Assembly (NCBI RefSeq): GCF_000003815.2
Contig: NC_049984.1
Coordinates: 2,489,203 to 2,553,202, forward strand
Direction of reading: 5' to 3'
Length of the DNA stretch: 64,000 nt
From: Branchiostoma floridae
Lineage: Eukaryota > Chordata > Leptocardii > Amphioxiformes > Branchiostomatidae
Positions 1 through 9,500 of this stretch are shown piece by piece. The stretch's first letter is position 1; each line of letters opens with the position of its first letter. The translations under genes and the position numbers were made by a program. The notes under the pieces are model-generated. The model was not told the origin of the DNA. It saw only the letters and a list, made by a program, of their open reading frames with translations, and searched no databases.

Positions 1-30
1 GCCTCGATACTGACTCCTTTTGTGTCGTCT

Positions 31-108
31 TTGTGTGTGTGTGCCTGTGTGTGCCTGTGTGTGCGTGTGTCTGTGTTTGTGTGTGTGTGTGTATGTGTGT
101 CCAGCGTT

Positions 109-145
<37 letters not shown>

Positions 146-303
146 ATGTGTGTCTGTGTGTCTCTGTGTGTGTGTGTGTGTCTGTGTCTGTGTGTGTGTG
201 TCCATGTTTATGTGCGTGTGTGTGTCTGTGTCTCTGTGTGTGCATCTGTGTGTGTGTGTGTGCATGTGTGTGTCTGTATGTATGTGTGTGTGTGTGTGTG
301 TCC
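31..303. repeat. TG-rich microsatellite
   Basis: Imperfect (TG)n with interspersed TC, CA and CC interruptions over roughly 270 bases. The open frames seen here on both strands encode only Cys/Val or His/Thr runs and are products of the dinucleotide repeat, not genes. Confidence 0.95.
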
Positions 304-309
304 ATGTTT

Positions 310-970
310 CCACATATTTATGGTCAGCATATTTAAGAAGCACTGGATGTATTTTTGTAAGTGCATGCGTATATCTTGGGACGACAAATGTAAAATGTAA
401 TGTGAATGTATAAGACAGGAATAGTACTTAAAAATACCTTTTGTACTTTTATTTAAAGTAGTTGAATGAAGTACTTGGAATGAAGGATATTATCATAAAA
501 TTGTCTTACAAAGTAAGAAAATGGTTTTAAAAAAACTTCTGAAGGGAAGAAAGGACCTTGAAGTAAAAGTTGAAAACAGGAAAATGTTACGTTTTTCGTG
601 CATTTATAAGCAAGGAGCTTCCTCAACACGAGACACACAACAAAGATGAAATAAGATTCAAGACTGCCTCAATTTGCCAACCCATATGTTCTACTGCAGT
701 CATGGTGACATTAACTGTTAAAGGATGGAATATTGCAAATACACATGTGTAGAACAAAATTAGTACTTCAATGTGTAAGTCCATAGATAAAGCATCGAAA
801 TGTAACTTTCCGACCTGGAAAAAAGTTTGAAAGAATTGTAAAACCTAATCCACAACCTCTCATGTATTTCTTCCCTGCTTTTTTTGCCATCTGGTTCCTT
901 TACGGGACCTCAAGGCGAGTTTCCGAGATCTTGGTGTCATGGTAACTGTCGTAAACTCTGCCGAGGCGGA
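310..970. other. AT-rich non-coding stretch
   Basis: I see no gene, no clear repeat and no recognisable protein motif here. All open frames are short and lack splice context. It separates the TG microsatellite from the 71-72 bp tandem repeat. Confidence 0.5.
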
Positions 971-978
971 AGGTGTTG

Positions 979-1188
979 TAAGAGCCCATTCCTGTCCCCC
1001 CTCATCATGTGCCAGGTGCTGTTAGTGAGAGGAGGTGCACACCTTGACTGTAAGAGCCCATTCCTGTCCCCTTCATCAGGTGCCAGGTGCTGTTAGAGAG
1101 AGGAGGTGCACACCTTGACTGTAAGAGCCCATTCCTGTCCCCTTCATCAGGTGCCAGGTGCTGTTAGAGAGAGGTGGAGCACACCTTT
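979..1188. repeat. Minisatellite, about 3 copies of 71-72 bp
   Basis: Units begin TAAGAGCCCATTCCTGTCCC at 979, 1051 and 1122 and run through GTGCCAGGTGCTGTTAG to GGTGCACACCTT. Copies 1 and 2 differ by only a few bases; copy 3 is truncated and slightly diverged (GGTGGAGCACACC). A low-copy tandem duplication, no coding content. Confidence 0.9.
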
Positions 1189-1219
1189 TCTGTCCTGTTA
1201 GATTACACAGTTAGAACTA

Positions 1220-1266
1220 TGGCTGTCTTCAGCTTTAAATTTTTCCTGTCCCACTCATCGTTAGCG
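1220..1266. mobile_element. Half-element of CAGGGCTGTCTCC-type MITE family
   Basis: GGCTGTCTTCAGCTTTAAAT followed by TTTTTCCTGTCCCACTCATC matches, with substitutions, the left end of the foldback elements at 5235-5386 and 45325-45600. Only one end is recognisable here, so it is a truncated or solo copy. Confidence 0.5.
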
Positions 1267-1313
1267 TAGGCTATCAGGCTGGGTAGTAGTTTGCTCTGAC
1301 GTTTATTAGTTTA

Positions 1314-1460
1314 AACGAATATTTGAATATTGTCCAAATTTTGAACGAGGGCACTGATTGGTCCCTACCGTCTGCTATTCCCTCTGGGAACTTGACATCT
1401 CTAACGAATATTTGAATGTCATCCAAATTTTGAATGAGGGCACTGATTGGTCCCCACAGT
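1314..1460. repeat. Direct repeat of about 56 bp, period 89
   Basis: AACGAATATTTGAAT followed by CCAAATTTTGAA and GAGGGCACTGATTGGTCCC occurs at 1314 and again at 1403. The two copies differ at a handful of positions. A small tandem duplication in otherwise unique DNA. Confidence 0.85.
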
Positions 1461-1499
1461 CTGAAGCCACTTAAACACAAGCTCCCTGGCACACTGAAA

Positions 1500-2120
1500 A
1501 TATCTCATAGAGTCATAGCAATAACTTTCTGCACTGTACACAGTACACTGATTCTGTATAAAAGAATATTTTCAATGTCAAGCCTGTATTTGTGATCACC
1601 TAGCTACTGTAACCCTTAGGTTACTATTCCATATAATCATATAACCATATATTCCGAAATTGCTTCTAAGGTAGAAAAAAGTAAATGAATTGATATATTT
1701 AACAATGAAAAACAAAAAAATTGGCTCCCAAACAAGGAGCGGCACAGAAAAAAAATGCAGCCCTGTAATAGCAGGCATCAAGAATCCCATCCATAGTGAT
1801 CACCTGTCGTCTAATCTCGCAATCACAGCAGAAAAACTCATCTGGCATCTTGTCTAATCATGCCCTGAAGTCCGCATACTTCTTGGTTTCCATGACGACC
1901 ATGTTTGGTCGCCATGGCTACCATCATGTCATGTCTCCAGAGGGGTCACCTGTCACAGTATTAGTTGCAGGAGGGGGTGGGTCAGGTCATAGGTCAGAAC
2001 ACCCAAACTTTGTCTTGTTCAAGGTCGGATGTTTAACCTCTGCCTGTCATATCAGGTAAAAGATTCTGTGGATAACATTCAGGGGAGTAGCAGCAGATGT
2101 TTGTTGTGGATGCAATGAAG
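1500..2120. other. Unannotated non-coding stretch
   Basis: No gene recognised. There is a short inverted motif around 1890-1925 (CCATGACGACCATG and GGTCGCCATGG), but no terminal repeats or target duplication, so I make no element call. The open frame on + at 1796-2059 has no recognisable domain. Confidence 0.4.
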
Positions 2121-2167
2121 GAGACTCTTGTGTGCAGATGTCTTCCAGAAGAAAGAGAACCTCCTAA

Positions 2168-2450
2168 TAGTTCAGTTCAGTTCAGGTCATCCTTCCGGTG
2201 ACACAATAAAGTTCCTCCAGGCGGCTCTGTCGCGCATGACAGACAGGATGTCTCCGTCTTGGAGGCCAACATCTTCCTCAATCACCCTCTTAAGGGTCAG
2301 GGATGGTCGGCCACGTCTTCTCTTGTCGTCAGGCCGCCAGAGCAGAACCCCTCCGGCCATCTCGTCGTGGCGCATCACATGACCGGCAAGGGCCAGGCGT
2401 CGGTCTTGGATGACTCTGGTAATCCGTGGCAGGCCATTGTAGAGTTGCGT
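2168..2450 (-). pseudogene. 5'-truncated non-LTR retrotransposon C-terminus (RTE/CR1-like), with 3' tail
   Basis: The minus frame from 2444 to the stop at 2187-2189 reads LYNGLPRI, ITRVIQDRRLALAGHVMRHD, KRRRGRPSLT, then VIEEDVGLQDGDILSV and DRAAWRNFIV. The order 'LYxGLP - RRLxxAGHV - RRRGRPxxT - DRxxWRxxV' is the conserved C-terminal tail found after the reverse transcriptase in many animal non-LTR retrotransposons. Directly past the stop the minus strand has a (TGAAC)n-like tail (2169-2186). The reverse transcriptase and endonuclease are absent, so this is a dead 5'-truncated insertion. A second copy of the same terminus lies at 14365-14442 on +. Clade assignment (RTE versus CR1) is uncertain. 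Confidence 0.8.
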
Positions 2451-2550
2451 GTTGGTTTATATCAAACACCTCTCCATTACATTATATACATGTAGGGAAC
2501 GATTTCACTCCTGGAAAGGACCAGGAAGTGGTACAGATAACTTTATTTTG

Positions 2551-2603
2551 TGTGGGTGGGTGGGTGTACAGACGGATGGACGGACGGACGGATAGATGGA
2601 TGA
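2551..2603. repeat. GGGT/GGAC/GGAT microsatellite
   Basis: (GGGT)n passes into (GGAC/GGAT)n. A separate short (GAT)n tract follows at 2649-2667. Simple repeat, no further meaning seen. Confidence 0.9.
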
Positions 2604-2669
2604 ACTAAAGGATGAAAGTAAATGCTCCACCTACATAAAGATGAATATTGATGATGATGATGATGAAAG

Positions 2670-3032
2670 ATTTTATTTCATTTCTGGACATTGGAATAGC
2701 CTAGATTCAATGCCACATAAATTCAGATAATGACTTAAGAATATTTAGCGCCATTTGTTCCTTTCTTTATTCATCAATCTTAGAAAGAGGATTGAGATGC
2801 ACATTTGGACTCACATCCAAAGGAGCTCATAACTTGGCTATAAGCTACAATCCCTACATAGTAACACAGGTCATGTAGATTGTATGCATTCCATAGCATG
2901 GCTACTGTACATTATACAACGACAGTGCTCCAAGTGTTGAAAAGTCCCCTCACAAAAGAATGACAAGAGTCTTTCAAGTGCTGAAGTAGAGGATTTAGCA
3001 GTCAAGATTAACCTCACCATAACTGTAACACC
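2670..3032. other. Unannotated non-coding stretch
   Basis: No gene, structural RNA or repeat family recognised between the GAT tract and the retrotransposon-like fragment at 3033. Confidence 0.4.
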
Positions 3033-3218
3033 GTGACCAACTGTTTACCGTGCACACACATCGCTGACAGTCTAGAACATATTCGTCTTGAATGTCCCCG
3101 CCACACAATAGACTCCCCTGACAGGTATATAAAGCACAGCCAGGCCCACCTACAACTGTTTTTGCAGGGGACAATGCAGAAAAGCCTGTGGTGGGTTAGA
3201 GGTGCAACAGGGCGCTGA
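3033..3218 (+). pseudogene. Retrotransposon RT C-terminal zinc-knuckle-like fragment
   Basis: The frame contains CLPC, then DSLEHIRLECPRH. A Cys-x2-Cys followed by 'EHxxLECP' is the typical zinc-knuckle-like segment C-terminal to the reverse transcriptase of many non-LTR retrotransposons. About 60 codons are open and nothing upstream is recognisable. Weak evidence because the match rests on one short motif; an alternative is chance. Confidence 0.4.
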
Positions 3219-3537
3219 AAAGAGACATCCACAAGAGGGACAGGCGGAACATTGGCCATAAAAACAATTTGCACGGGGCTTCTGTTGGACCACCCTGAAC
3301 CTATGCTGGGGATGGGGGGAGGAGAGTTAAGAGCCTTTCCACATCAGAAACCTTTAACATCTACTACATGTACATGTATGTCATCTTGCTGTTCCATCTA
3401 TATTCCAGTTGTCTCAGCTTTTTCTTGGAATAGTTGACTGATGTACAGCCTATTGGTCCTATACTGGTTTGCAGTAGATTGTGTTGATTGCTTTTTCATT
3501 TTTGTCATACATTGTACCATGTATAATTGTCAAGCAA

Positions 3538-3745
3538 AAAAGTTTATTCATTCAGTCATTCATTCTTTGGGTGTATAAGGGCAGTGCCCATTTCTGTTTT
3601 TATAGCCCTTGGGACACACAGGCCACTACAGTAGGGAGCCACTAATTCTGGTGTGTGTTCAACTCTCATACAATTCCTTATCAGTGCTGTACCCTACCTC
3701 ATTTTTTACTGAGAACTCCTGACCTCCAAGATGCAAGGGGAACTC
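3538..3745 (-). mobile_element. SINE/LINE-like 3' end with (TGAA)n tail
   Basis: Read on the minus strand, the segment ends in GAATGAATGACTGAATGAAT then AAAC (3541-3568), the tail type used by L2/CR1-related retroelements and their SINE partners. Upstream on the minus strand is TGGACTAGGGGGTAGAG (about 3755-3771), resembling a tRNA A box, but the B box is poor. I call a decayed SINE or LINE 3' end. Confidence 0.5.
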
Positions 3746-4074
3746 TCTACCCCCTAGTCCATTGCATTGGTTGTTTCGGTTGAGGGAAAATGTCTCTTTA
3801 TCCATGTTTAGGTGACAAGATTAGGAAAATTCATGTCTATTTGCTTGACCAGCTCCTCTACTTGGTGTCAAGAGTTTCACTCTATGATAGTTTTAGTGAA
3901 AAAATAATTTTGGGTTTGACTTCTTTTCTGTGTGGGTTCTGTTCTGTTAGGAGATGGGTACTTTTCTTTCCGTCTGTAAACATGGGGAAATTTGGGTACC
4001 ATCTTGTGGTGCCCTCTGCTCATATTACTCTCTACTTCCACGATGTCTTTTTCTTGTGATTTGATCCCAAAACC

Positions 4075-4174
4075 NNNNNNNNNNNNNNNNNNNNNNNNNN
4101 NNNNNNNNNNNNNNNNNNNNNNNNNNNNNNNNNNNNNNNNNNNNNNNNNNNNNNNNNNNNNNNNNNNNNNNNNN
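4075..4174. other. Assembly gap (100 N)
   Basis: Exactly 100 N, a conventional placeholder size. Flanks show no terminal inverted repeats. Frames that cross it are artefacts. Confidence 0.99.
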
Positions 4175-4595
4175 CACAGCCAGCAAATCAGCACCTTGAC
4201 AGCAACAGTGTTTTTGGTCCCCCAGTGCCCTTCTTTGGCATTTTTGGTATTAGAAATCTTTGATAAACGCTAGTTGTTTTGAATTACACTAAAAATGTCC
4301 CCACATCATTATCCAGTACAGGATGCCAGTCGTCATGTAGCTTTTGGGATTTGTTTGCATTATCCGAGAAAAGGGTGCTGAATTTTTGAGCAAGGCGTAA
4401 AACTACCAGTTCATCAATCGCAAAAGGAGCTAATCTTGTTTGTAGTCTAGAGGTTGGCATACATCCAGTCAAGTATGTGCATTGGAAACCCAAAAGTTTC
4501 ACTACCTTATCTGTGTAAAGTCTTGTAATTGTGCAGCCTGGTCTTGATTGAGAATCTTGTTAGGTGTCCCATTCTGTTACTGTGAAAACTGTCTT

Positions 4596-4716
4596 CTGTC
4601 AATCACTTCACCCTCCTGTCAATCACGGTCTCTGATCATCTGTCAATCATGTTTAGCTCCTGTCAATCTAAGTCTGTGATCATCTGTCAATCACGTTGCC
4701 CTCTGTCAGTCAAGGT
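4596..4716. repeat. Short minisatellite, six CTGTCAATC-type units
   Basis: CTGTCAATC or a one-base variant occurs at 4596, 4616, 4640, 4660, 4684 and 4703. The spacing alternates about 20 and 24 bases, suggesting a 44-bp higher-order unit with GATCATCTGTCAATCA in every second copy. Confidence 0.8.
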
Positions 4717-4749
4717 CCACAAGGCCCCGTGGGAATCTCACCTTTGCTG

Positions 4750-5057
4750 GCCAAGGTATGTCTGACTTGGTGCCTGATAATTTGGACCAGATGAAGGAAT
4801 TTATTAACCACCTTGCTGATTTTTCTTGTCTTCTTGTCCCTGGGTTTGATTTGAGGGTAGACACCAAAGTTAGGGCTGCCCATAGGAAAGCATGTTACAA
4901 TGTTGAAATGGGGTTGGGAATCTTCGAGCAGCCCTCGTAACCCCTGCTTTGCCTATTGAGTCAGTGAAGTCAAGCTTGCCTAAGGTTGATGTTTCTGACT
5001 TAGGGAGAAGAGATGCTGCTACAGTTATCGCTATGGGCCGCTCTTATCATCTTCATG
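4750..5057 (+). other. Open frame of unknown origin next to gap
   Basis: A 60-codon frame at 4758-4940 contains HLADFSCLLVPGFDL and RAAHRKACYNVEMGL, followed by a shifted frame at 4949 reaching the gap at 5058. Composition is protein-like, but I recognise no family and see no convincing splice sites. It may be a decayed retroelement frame. Confidence 0.2.
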
Positions 5058-5157
5058 NNNNNNNNNNNNNNNNNNNNNNNNNNNNNNNNNNNNNNNNNNN
5101 NNNNNNNNNNNNNNNNNNNNNNNNNNNNNNNNNNNNNNNNNNNNNNNNNNNNNNNNN
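5058..5157. other. Assembly gap (100 N)
   Basis: Exactly 100 N. The right flank soon reaches a poly-G run (5190-5202), a likely cause of the assembly break. Confidence 0.99.
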
Positions 5158-5234
5158 AGCTTTGCTTGGCTTTTATTTCATGGAGGGGTAGGGGGGGGGG
5201 GGGCACTGGTTCATGATTTTCAACATTGACTGAG

Positions 5235-5386
5235 CAGGGCAGCCTCCCTCTTTAAATTTTTTCCGTAACTCATTGTTTGGGAGCTGGCATTGCTGTTGAA
5301 TTTGTTGTTGAATATGTCATTTTAATAATTAAGACAATGAAAATGCATTTTCATTAGGATCATGTTATAAAGCTCTGTCTGTCCTG
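5235..5386. mobile_element. hAT-like MITE, CAGGGC...GTCCTG, about 152 bp
   Basis: The left end CAGGGCAGCCTCCCTCTTTA and the right end AAAGCTCTGTCTGTCCTG are imperfect inverted repeats of the family also at 45325-45600. The interior is AT-rich and non-coding. I see no clear 8-bp target duplication, so the insertion is old or the ends are eroded. Confidence 0.55.
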
Positions 5387-5400
5387 ACAAGTGTATTTAT

Positions 5401-5520
5401 GTTTTTTTGTTTTTTTTTAAATATTTATTGCATTTTAAATAAACAGAAATAACAGAAGAATACATAATGACAATAGAGATGGAGACAATAACTGAGACAA
5501 AACATAAACATAGCGTGTTT
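5401..5520 (-). mobile_element. Possible poly(A) retroelement 3' end
   Basis: A T-rich run on + (5401-5420) followed by ATTTATTGCATTTTAAATAA reads on minus as a 3'UTR-like stretch ending in A-rich tail. Similar in style to the clearer example at 42608-42830. No coding sequence and no target duplication identified. Confidence 0.3.
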
Positions 5521-5699
5521 AGCGTATTTATGTTTCATGAGGAAGTGAATTGGGTCAATCCTGGAGAAAGTTCTTTGGCTAAGATTCTCCAATGCCAGGA
5601 GGGGAAGCTTCTATCCTGACGCGTTGCTAGAAGTCTGCAAAGGAGACTAGACTCGTTCACAGTCATTTGCGCTTTAGCTGCTGAGATTTATCCGATATT

Positions 5700-6056
5700 T
5701 CAAACCTTTAGCGCACCCTTGCTGACAGGTAAGCATCCGTCCCAAAACAAACCTTGTCTCTCCTCAACACTGAAGGTCAAGATGGTGTTTGGATAGGTGT
5801 TCCGTGGGGAGGGGGGTTGCTCAAGGAGGGTGACCTCTGACCAGGGCAGGTAAATACCTCTGACAGGCTCTAGGAGTGGAGAGGGTGCCTTGAAGGAATC
5901 TGTTGCGGGAGTTTGTTTGGAATTGTCGTGTGGCCTGATGAAACGGCTGTAAATTCCAAGGATGTTGCTGCTTTTAGGAGGTACTTGCAAGAAACTAGCA
6001 CGGGACACCGGTGGCCACTCCAGACAGGGTAACTTTGTAAATGCTACTGGTTCGAT
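5700..6056 (-). other. Unidentified open frame of about 120 codons
   Basis: The minus strand is open from about 6056 to the TGA at 5700. Segments include RGIYLPWSEVTLLEQPPSP and SVEERQGLFWDGCLPVS. Its composition looks more protein-like than most frames here and the opposite strand is not open. There is no ATG near the 5' end, no clear acceptor, and I recognise no domain, so it could be an exon, a decayed element frame, or chance. Confidence 0.2.
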
Positions 6057-6227
6057 GTCTGTCCCTTACAGTTGCAATTGCAATCAGCACTTCGTCAAGA
6101 ATTTGCAACTGTAAATGTTAATATAAACTCTCCTTAATTTCAGCTTTATTCCCCATTTCTTGATTCATTAATCCTACAATGGCCAAAGACACAGCCATCC
6201 CCCCTCCTCCTCCAAAGTTCCTTTCTT

Positions 6228-6990
6228 ATTTCTGAGACGTCTCAGCAGACAGCCTTTAAAGCCTTGCCACATGGTGCTAAGACGTCTTCAGGTGTTACCT
6301 GACTTCCTCACTAGTCTTAAGGTGAAATCTCTGACAGCATTAGACTTCCCACATGGTGCTAAGACGTCTTCAGGTGATACTTGGCTTTGAATTCCCAGTT
6401 AGTCCTTCTTTCTGAGACATCTCTGTGAATTGACAGCCTTAGCCTTGCCGGCTCATACCTGACTTCCTCACTAGTCCTTCTGTGAAGTCTCTGACAGACT
6501 TAGACTTGCCACATGGTGCTAAGACATCTTCAGGTGATACCTGACTGCCAAGCTAGTCCTTCTTTCTGAGACATCTCACTGAACTGACAGCCTTAGACTT
6601 GCCACATGGTGCTAAGATGTCTTCAGGTATTACCTGACTTCCTCACAAGTCCTTCCTTGAAATCTCTGACAGCCTTAGCCTTCCCATATGGTGCTAAGAC
6701 GTCTTCAGGTATTGCCTGACTTACCCACTAGTCTTAAGGTGAAGTCTCTGACAGCCTTAGACTTCCCACATGGTGTTAAGATATCTTCAGGTGATACCTG
6801 ACGTTTCCACTAGTCCCTCAGTGAATTCTCTGACAGTCTTAGCCGTGCCACATGGTGTTAAGATGTCTTCAGGTGATACCTGACTTTCTCACTAGTCCTT
6901 CTGTGAACTCTCTGACAGCCTTAGACTTCCCACATGGTGCTAAGACATCTTCAGGTGATACTTGACATCCACTAAGTCCTTCGGTGCTGA
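6228..6990. repeat. Tandem array, 82-bp unit, about nine copies
   Basis: The anchor CATGGTGCTAAGACGTCTTC recurs with its GGTGCTAAG at 6273, 6355, 6515, 6608, 6690, 6772, 6854 and 6936. Five of the seven spacings are exactly 82; one is 93 and one is 160 (two units, one degenerate). Each unit holds a palindrome (AAGACGTCTT) and a dyad (TCAGGT-GAT-ACCTGA), then CTAGTCCTTCTGTGAA and TCTCTGACAGCC. 82 is not a multiple of three, arguing against a coding repeat. Confidence 0.95.
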
Positions 6991-7109
6991 CATGTGGCCT
7001 TAAGTCTTGCCTGTGTCTTCCTGTCACTGACTTGAGTTGCAGATAGATTCCGTCTTCAACTCGATAGATGCCTTCTCCCCTTTCCTGGATATGTTCCTGC
7101 ATGGGCCAC

Positions 7110-7315
7110 AGTAAGTTATATCCTTGGTTTTGAAACACCAGAGGCGAGTAGAACAGGGCCGGTGTGGGAACCAGTGAAACACTCAAGTCGAGTAGAACGG
7201 TTTTTAACCCAAGCTTGCTCCTGGGATTCGAACCCGTGACCTATCGCACCGGACTCAGGCAGCCAAGCTCCCAAAACCAAGCATGCTACCGATGTCACCA
7301 CAAAAGCTCAGAGCT
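7110..7315 (-). mobile_element. tRNA-derived SINE
   Basis: On minus, TGGTGACATCGGTAGCATGC (A box-like, near 7300) is followed by ACGGGTTCGAATCCCAGGAG (B box, near 7226-7245), spaced as in a tRNA. The body that follows has no conserved central domain like the copies at 7566 and 19918. No cloverleaf acceptor stem closes, so this is a SINE head and not a tRNA gene. Confidence 0.65.
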
Positions 7316-7565
7316 CCTTGGCAAGGACGGTAGGCAGTGCAGCCAGTGCTTGAACCCCACTGGAACAGTTTGTAGACACATTTCAGTTAAGCTAAAGTTG
7401 CCCATACATCAGAACAAGGAGGCCATCTCCACTTCTCAGTGCTCTAGACCACACAAAGGTGCAAGCACTACAGTATGGGGCTCGTCCACTGGTAGTGTAG
7501 TGTGTTCATCTTCCATAATCTTCCTCTTAACAGAGAAAGAAGCAACATGAAAACAGACAACTTGT

Positions 7566-7942
7566 GGGGTTGTGTGGCACAATCAGTAAGGCTCGATTTA
7601 TAACCCAGAGGTTCTGGGTGCAAATCCGTTGATGTGTCACCAATCTTGTGCCTTTGGGAGAGGCACTTAACATGACTTTCCTCTTGTCACTTCACTCAGG
7701 TGAAAATGAGTACCTAGCTTCGGTTAGGGCCATCCCCCAGAAAGGATGTTAAATGGAGGCCCCGTGTTTGACGAGAGCCACACCCCGAGCATGTTAAAGA
7801 ACCCCCCTCACTTATCAAAAAGGCGGTAGTGGTCCTTCCGTTGTGAGCGGATCAAATATGCAGCTTGACTGTTCAGTACAAACTTGGTGTGTTATGCTAT
7901 ATAAATGCAGTTTAACGGGTATGCAAAACAAACAAACAAAAA
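7566..7942 (+). mobile_element. tRNA-derived SINE with conserved central domain
   Basis: The head has an A box-like TGTGGCACAATCAGTAAGG and a degenerate B box (GGGTGCAAATCC). The body has GTGCCTTTGGGAGAGGCACT, GACTTTCCTC, AAAATGAGTACCTAGCTTCG and GTTAAAGAACC. It ends in a CAAA-type tail at about 7926-7942. The same order is found at 19918-20312 and, interrupted, at 15684-16110. The 'CTTTGGGARAGGCACTT' core resembles the long-conserved central domains known from SINEs of many marine invertebrates; I cannot assign the named domain class by eye. Confidence 0.85.
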
Positions 7943-8284
7943 GTTGGAGGAGAACTTTATTTGGACTATATTTACTCCCTGAAACTGTCTGCACCCCACT
8001 GACTATCCTACTTCAATATGATTTCTATTCAAGGATGAAAACCAACATATTGAGTTGCTATAGCCCTGGTGGATTTGTTGGGTGTTAGTGGGAGCTCCAC
8101 ATATCTCTTCACTGTTGACATTTGGATAGGAAATTTTAGACATGTTTTTGGAGGAGGTTTAACACTAAGCAGGTAAAGATGACTTTGGTTTCTTATCATA
8201 AGCTCAAGCAGGGTGGGATAAAAAGTTACAGTGTTGGGAATACAGCACTTCTTTTTCATTGTTCCTATCAATTTTTCTTTTTTT

Positions 8285-8430
8285 TTCATTATTTTTGGGA
8301 AGGGGTCTGTCGCTCAGTTAGGCTAGCTTTTGGGAACAAAAATTATGATATAAAAGACACCAAACTACACAGTCAAGACGTAACGAGAATAGTCATGGAC
8401 ATTATTAGTGTATATTGTATTTTCTGACAT
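8285..8430 (+). mobile_element. Partial copy of foldback MITE (family also at 24273-24477)
   Basis: ATAAAAGACACCAAACTACA followed by AAGACGTAACGAGAATAGTC and ATGGACATTATTAGTGTATA matches the minus strand of 24361-24424 over about 62 bases with few differences. The outer inverted repeats present at 24.3 kb are only partly visible here (TTTGGGAACAAAAA). Confidence 0.65.
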
Positions 8431-8639
8431 TATCCTTAAAAGGAGTAGCTGTTATGAATGATATTATTTGATGCCTTTTATGTATGATGGGGCTTTAGTA
8501 GTTTGATTGTTTAAGTCTTGTTTTCCTGTTCTTTTTGCAACCCAACCCCTGTAACGATGCATACTCAAGAATATGACCAATGAAAATATCAGAACACATT
8601 GCTCATTTTTCTATGTCATAAGTTAAACTTATAAAGAAA

Positions 8640-9240
8640 AAAGAATCTTTCAAGAGTCATCAGAGATTGGAAAACTTTGATGTGGCCCAATGATTTTAGA
8701 ATTGAAAGGAAATCACTGAGGAAATCAGCAGTGATTATGAGTGCTTACAGTGTCAGCAAGGACCTGGTAATTTATCAGGCTAATTTCTACCATTACTCGG
8801 GTAATTACAGTAATTAAATCATCAAACATCAATTAGTGGATCATGGAGGTCGTGTGTAAGTGTAGATATGATCAAGTATTTCTGAATGATCAAGTTTTAT
8901 ACCTGGATAAGATTAGTCTCACTTTGCTTAAAAATCATCAAAAGTAGTCTGGAAAAGGGCTTGTTCAGTAGTGGCTCATTCCATAGGTAGCTGCTTATTG
9001 AGAAGGCTGCCGAAGAAGGCTGTTTCGTAGGCTAACAAATCCCACCTTCAGAGACTGTAATTAGATGGGCAGTTAGCACTTGATGAGGACAATTATCCCC
9101 CATCAAACCTTCACTCATGGATAAGAATGGATTTGAAGGGATTAGGTATATCTCAGGATCTAGGGAGGGGTAGATATTATCAAATTATCTAATTTTCTCA
9201 AAGATGACATTACAGTATTTAGGTAAGGTGAGTATTTACA
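8640..9240. promoter_or_regulatory. Candidate cis-regulatory block (homeodomain/TCF-like motifs)
   Basis: A 600-bp stretch free of recognisable repeats has a run of TAAT-core and ATCAAA-type motifs: CTTTGATG (about 8676), GTAATTACAGTAATTAAATC with ATCAAACATCAATTAG following (8801-8836), GTAATTAGATGG (about 9058), AATTATCCCCCATCAAACC (9090-9108). Homeodomain and TCF/LEF factors bind such cores, but they are also frequent by chance in AT-rich DNA. No expression or conservation evidence is available here. Confidence 0.25.
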
Positions 9241-9339
9241 GGTTCATTGTATTGGGGAAATTCCCCAAGCTCTTTCCAAGGACATTATATGCTCTTTACA
9301 TGCTTATATGGACGTTATATGCTCTTTCTGACACACACT

Positions 9340-9500
9340 TCAAGCACAACAAACAGCAGACCACCACTTAACGTCCCGTCCTAAGAACCACAATCAGTAA
9401 TTTTCATGCTGACAGCTGGAATAGAACCCCTCGACTTTTAGTTCCAGAGGCATCGCCGCTAACCACTAGACTACGTACGCTACCGTAGGTACGTGGCTCC
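9340..9500 (-). mobile_element. tRNA-derived SINE head
   Basis: On minus, GTCTAGTGGTTAGCGGCGAT (A box) is followed by TCGAGGGGTTCTATTCCAGC (B box) at tRNA-like spacing, near 9470 and 9424 respectively. The body (CTTAGGACGGGACGTTAAGT) has no further match in the window. The acceptor stem does not close, so a SINE relic is preferred to a tRNA gene. Confidence 0.65.

Noticed and set aside
20-413. Several open frames of 65-126 codons in the first 400 bases
   Set aside because: They are translations of the TG microsatellite (Cys/Val or His/Thr runs) with no other content.
3877-4273. Frames crossing the gap at 4075-4174
   Set aside because: Artefacts of translating N.
6228-6990. CRISPR-like array
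   Set aside because: Regular spacing, but the whole 82-bp unit is repeated without unique spacers, and the genome is animal. It is a satellite-type tandem repeat.
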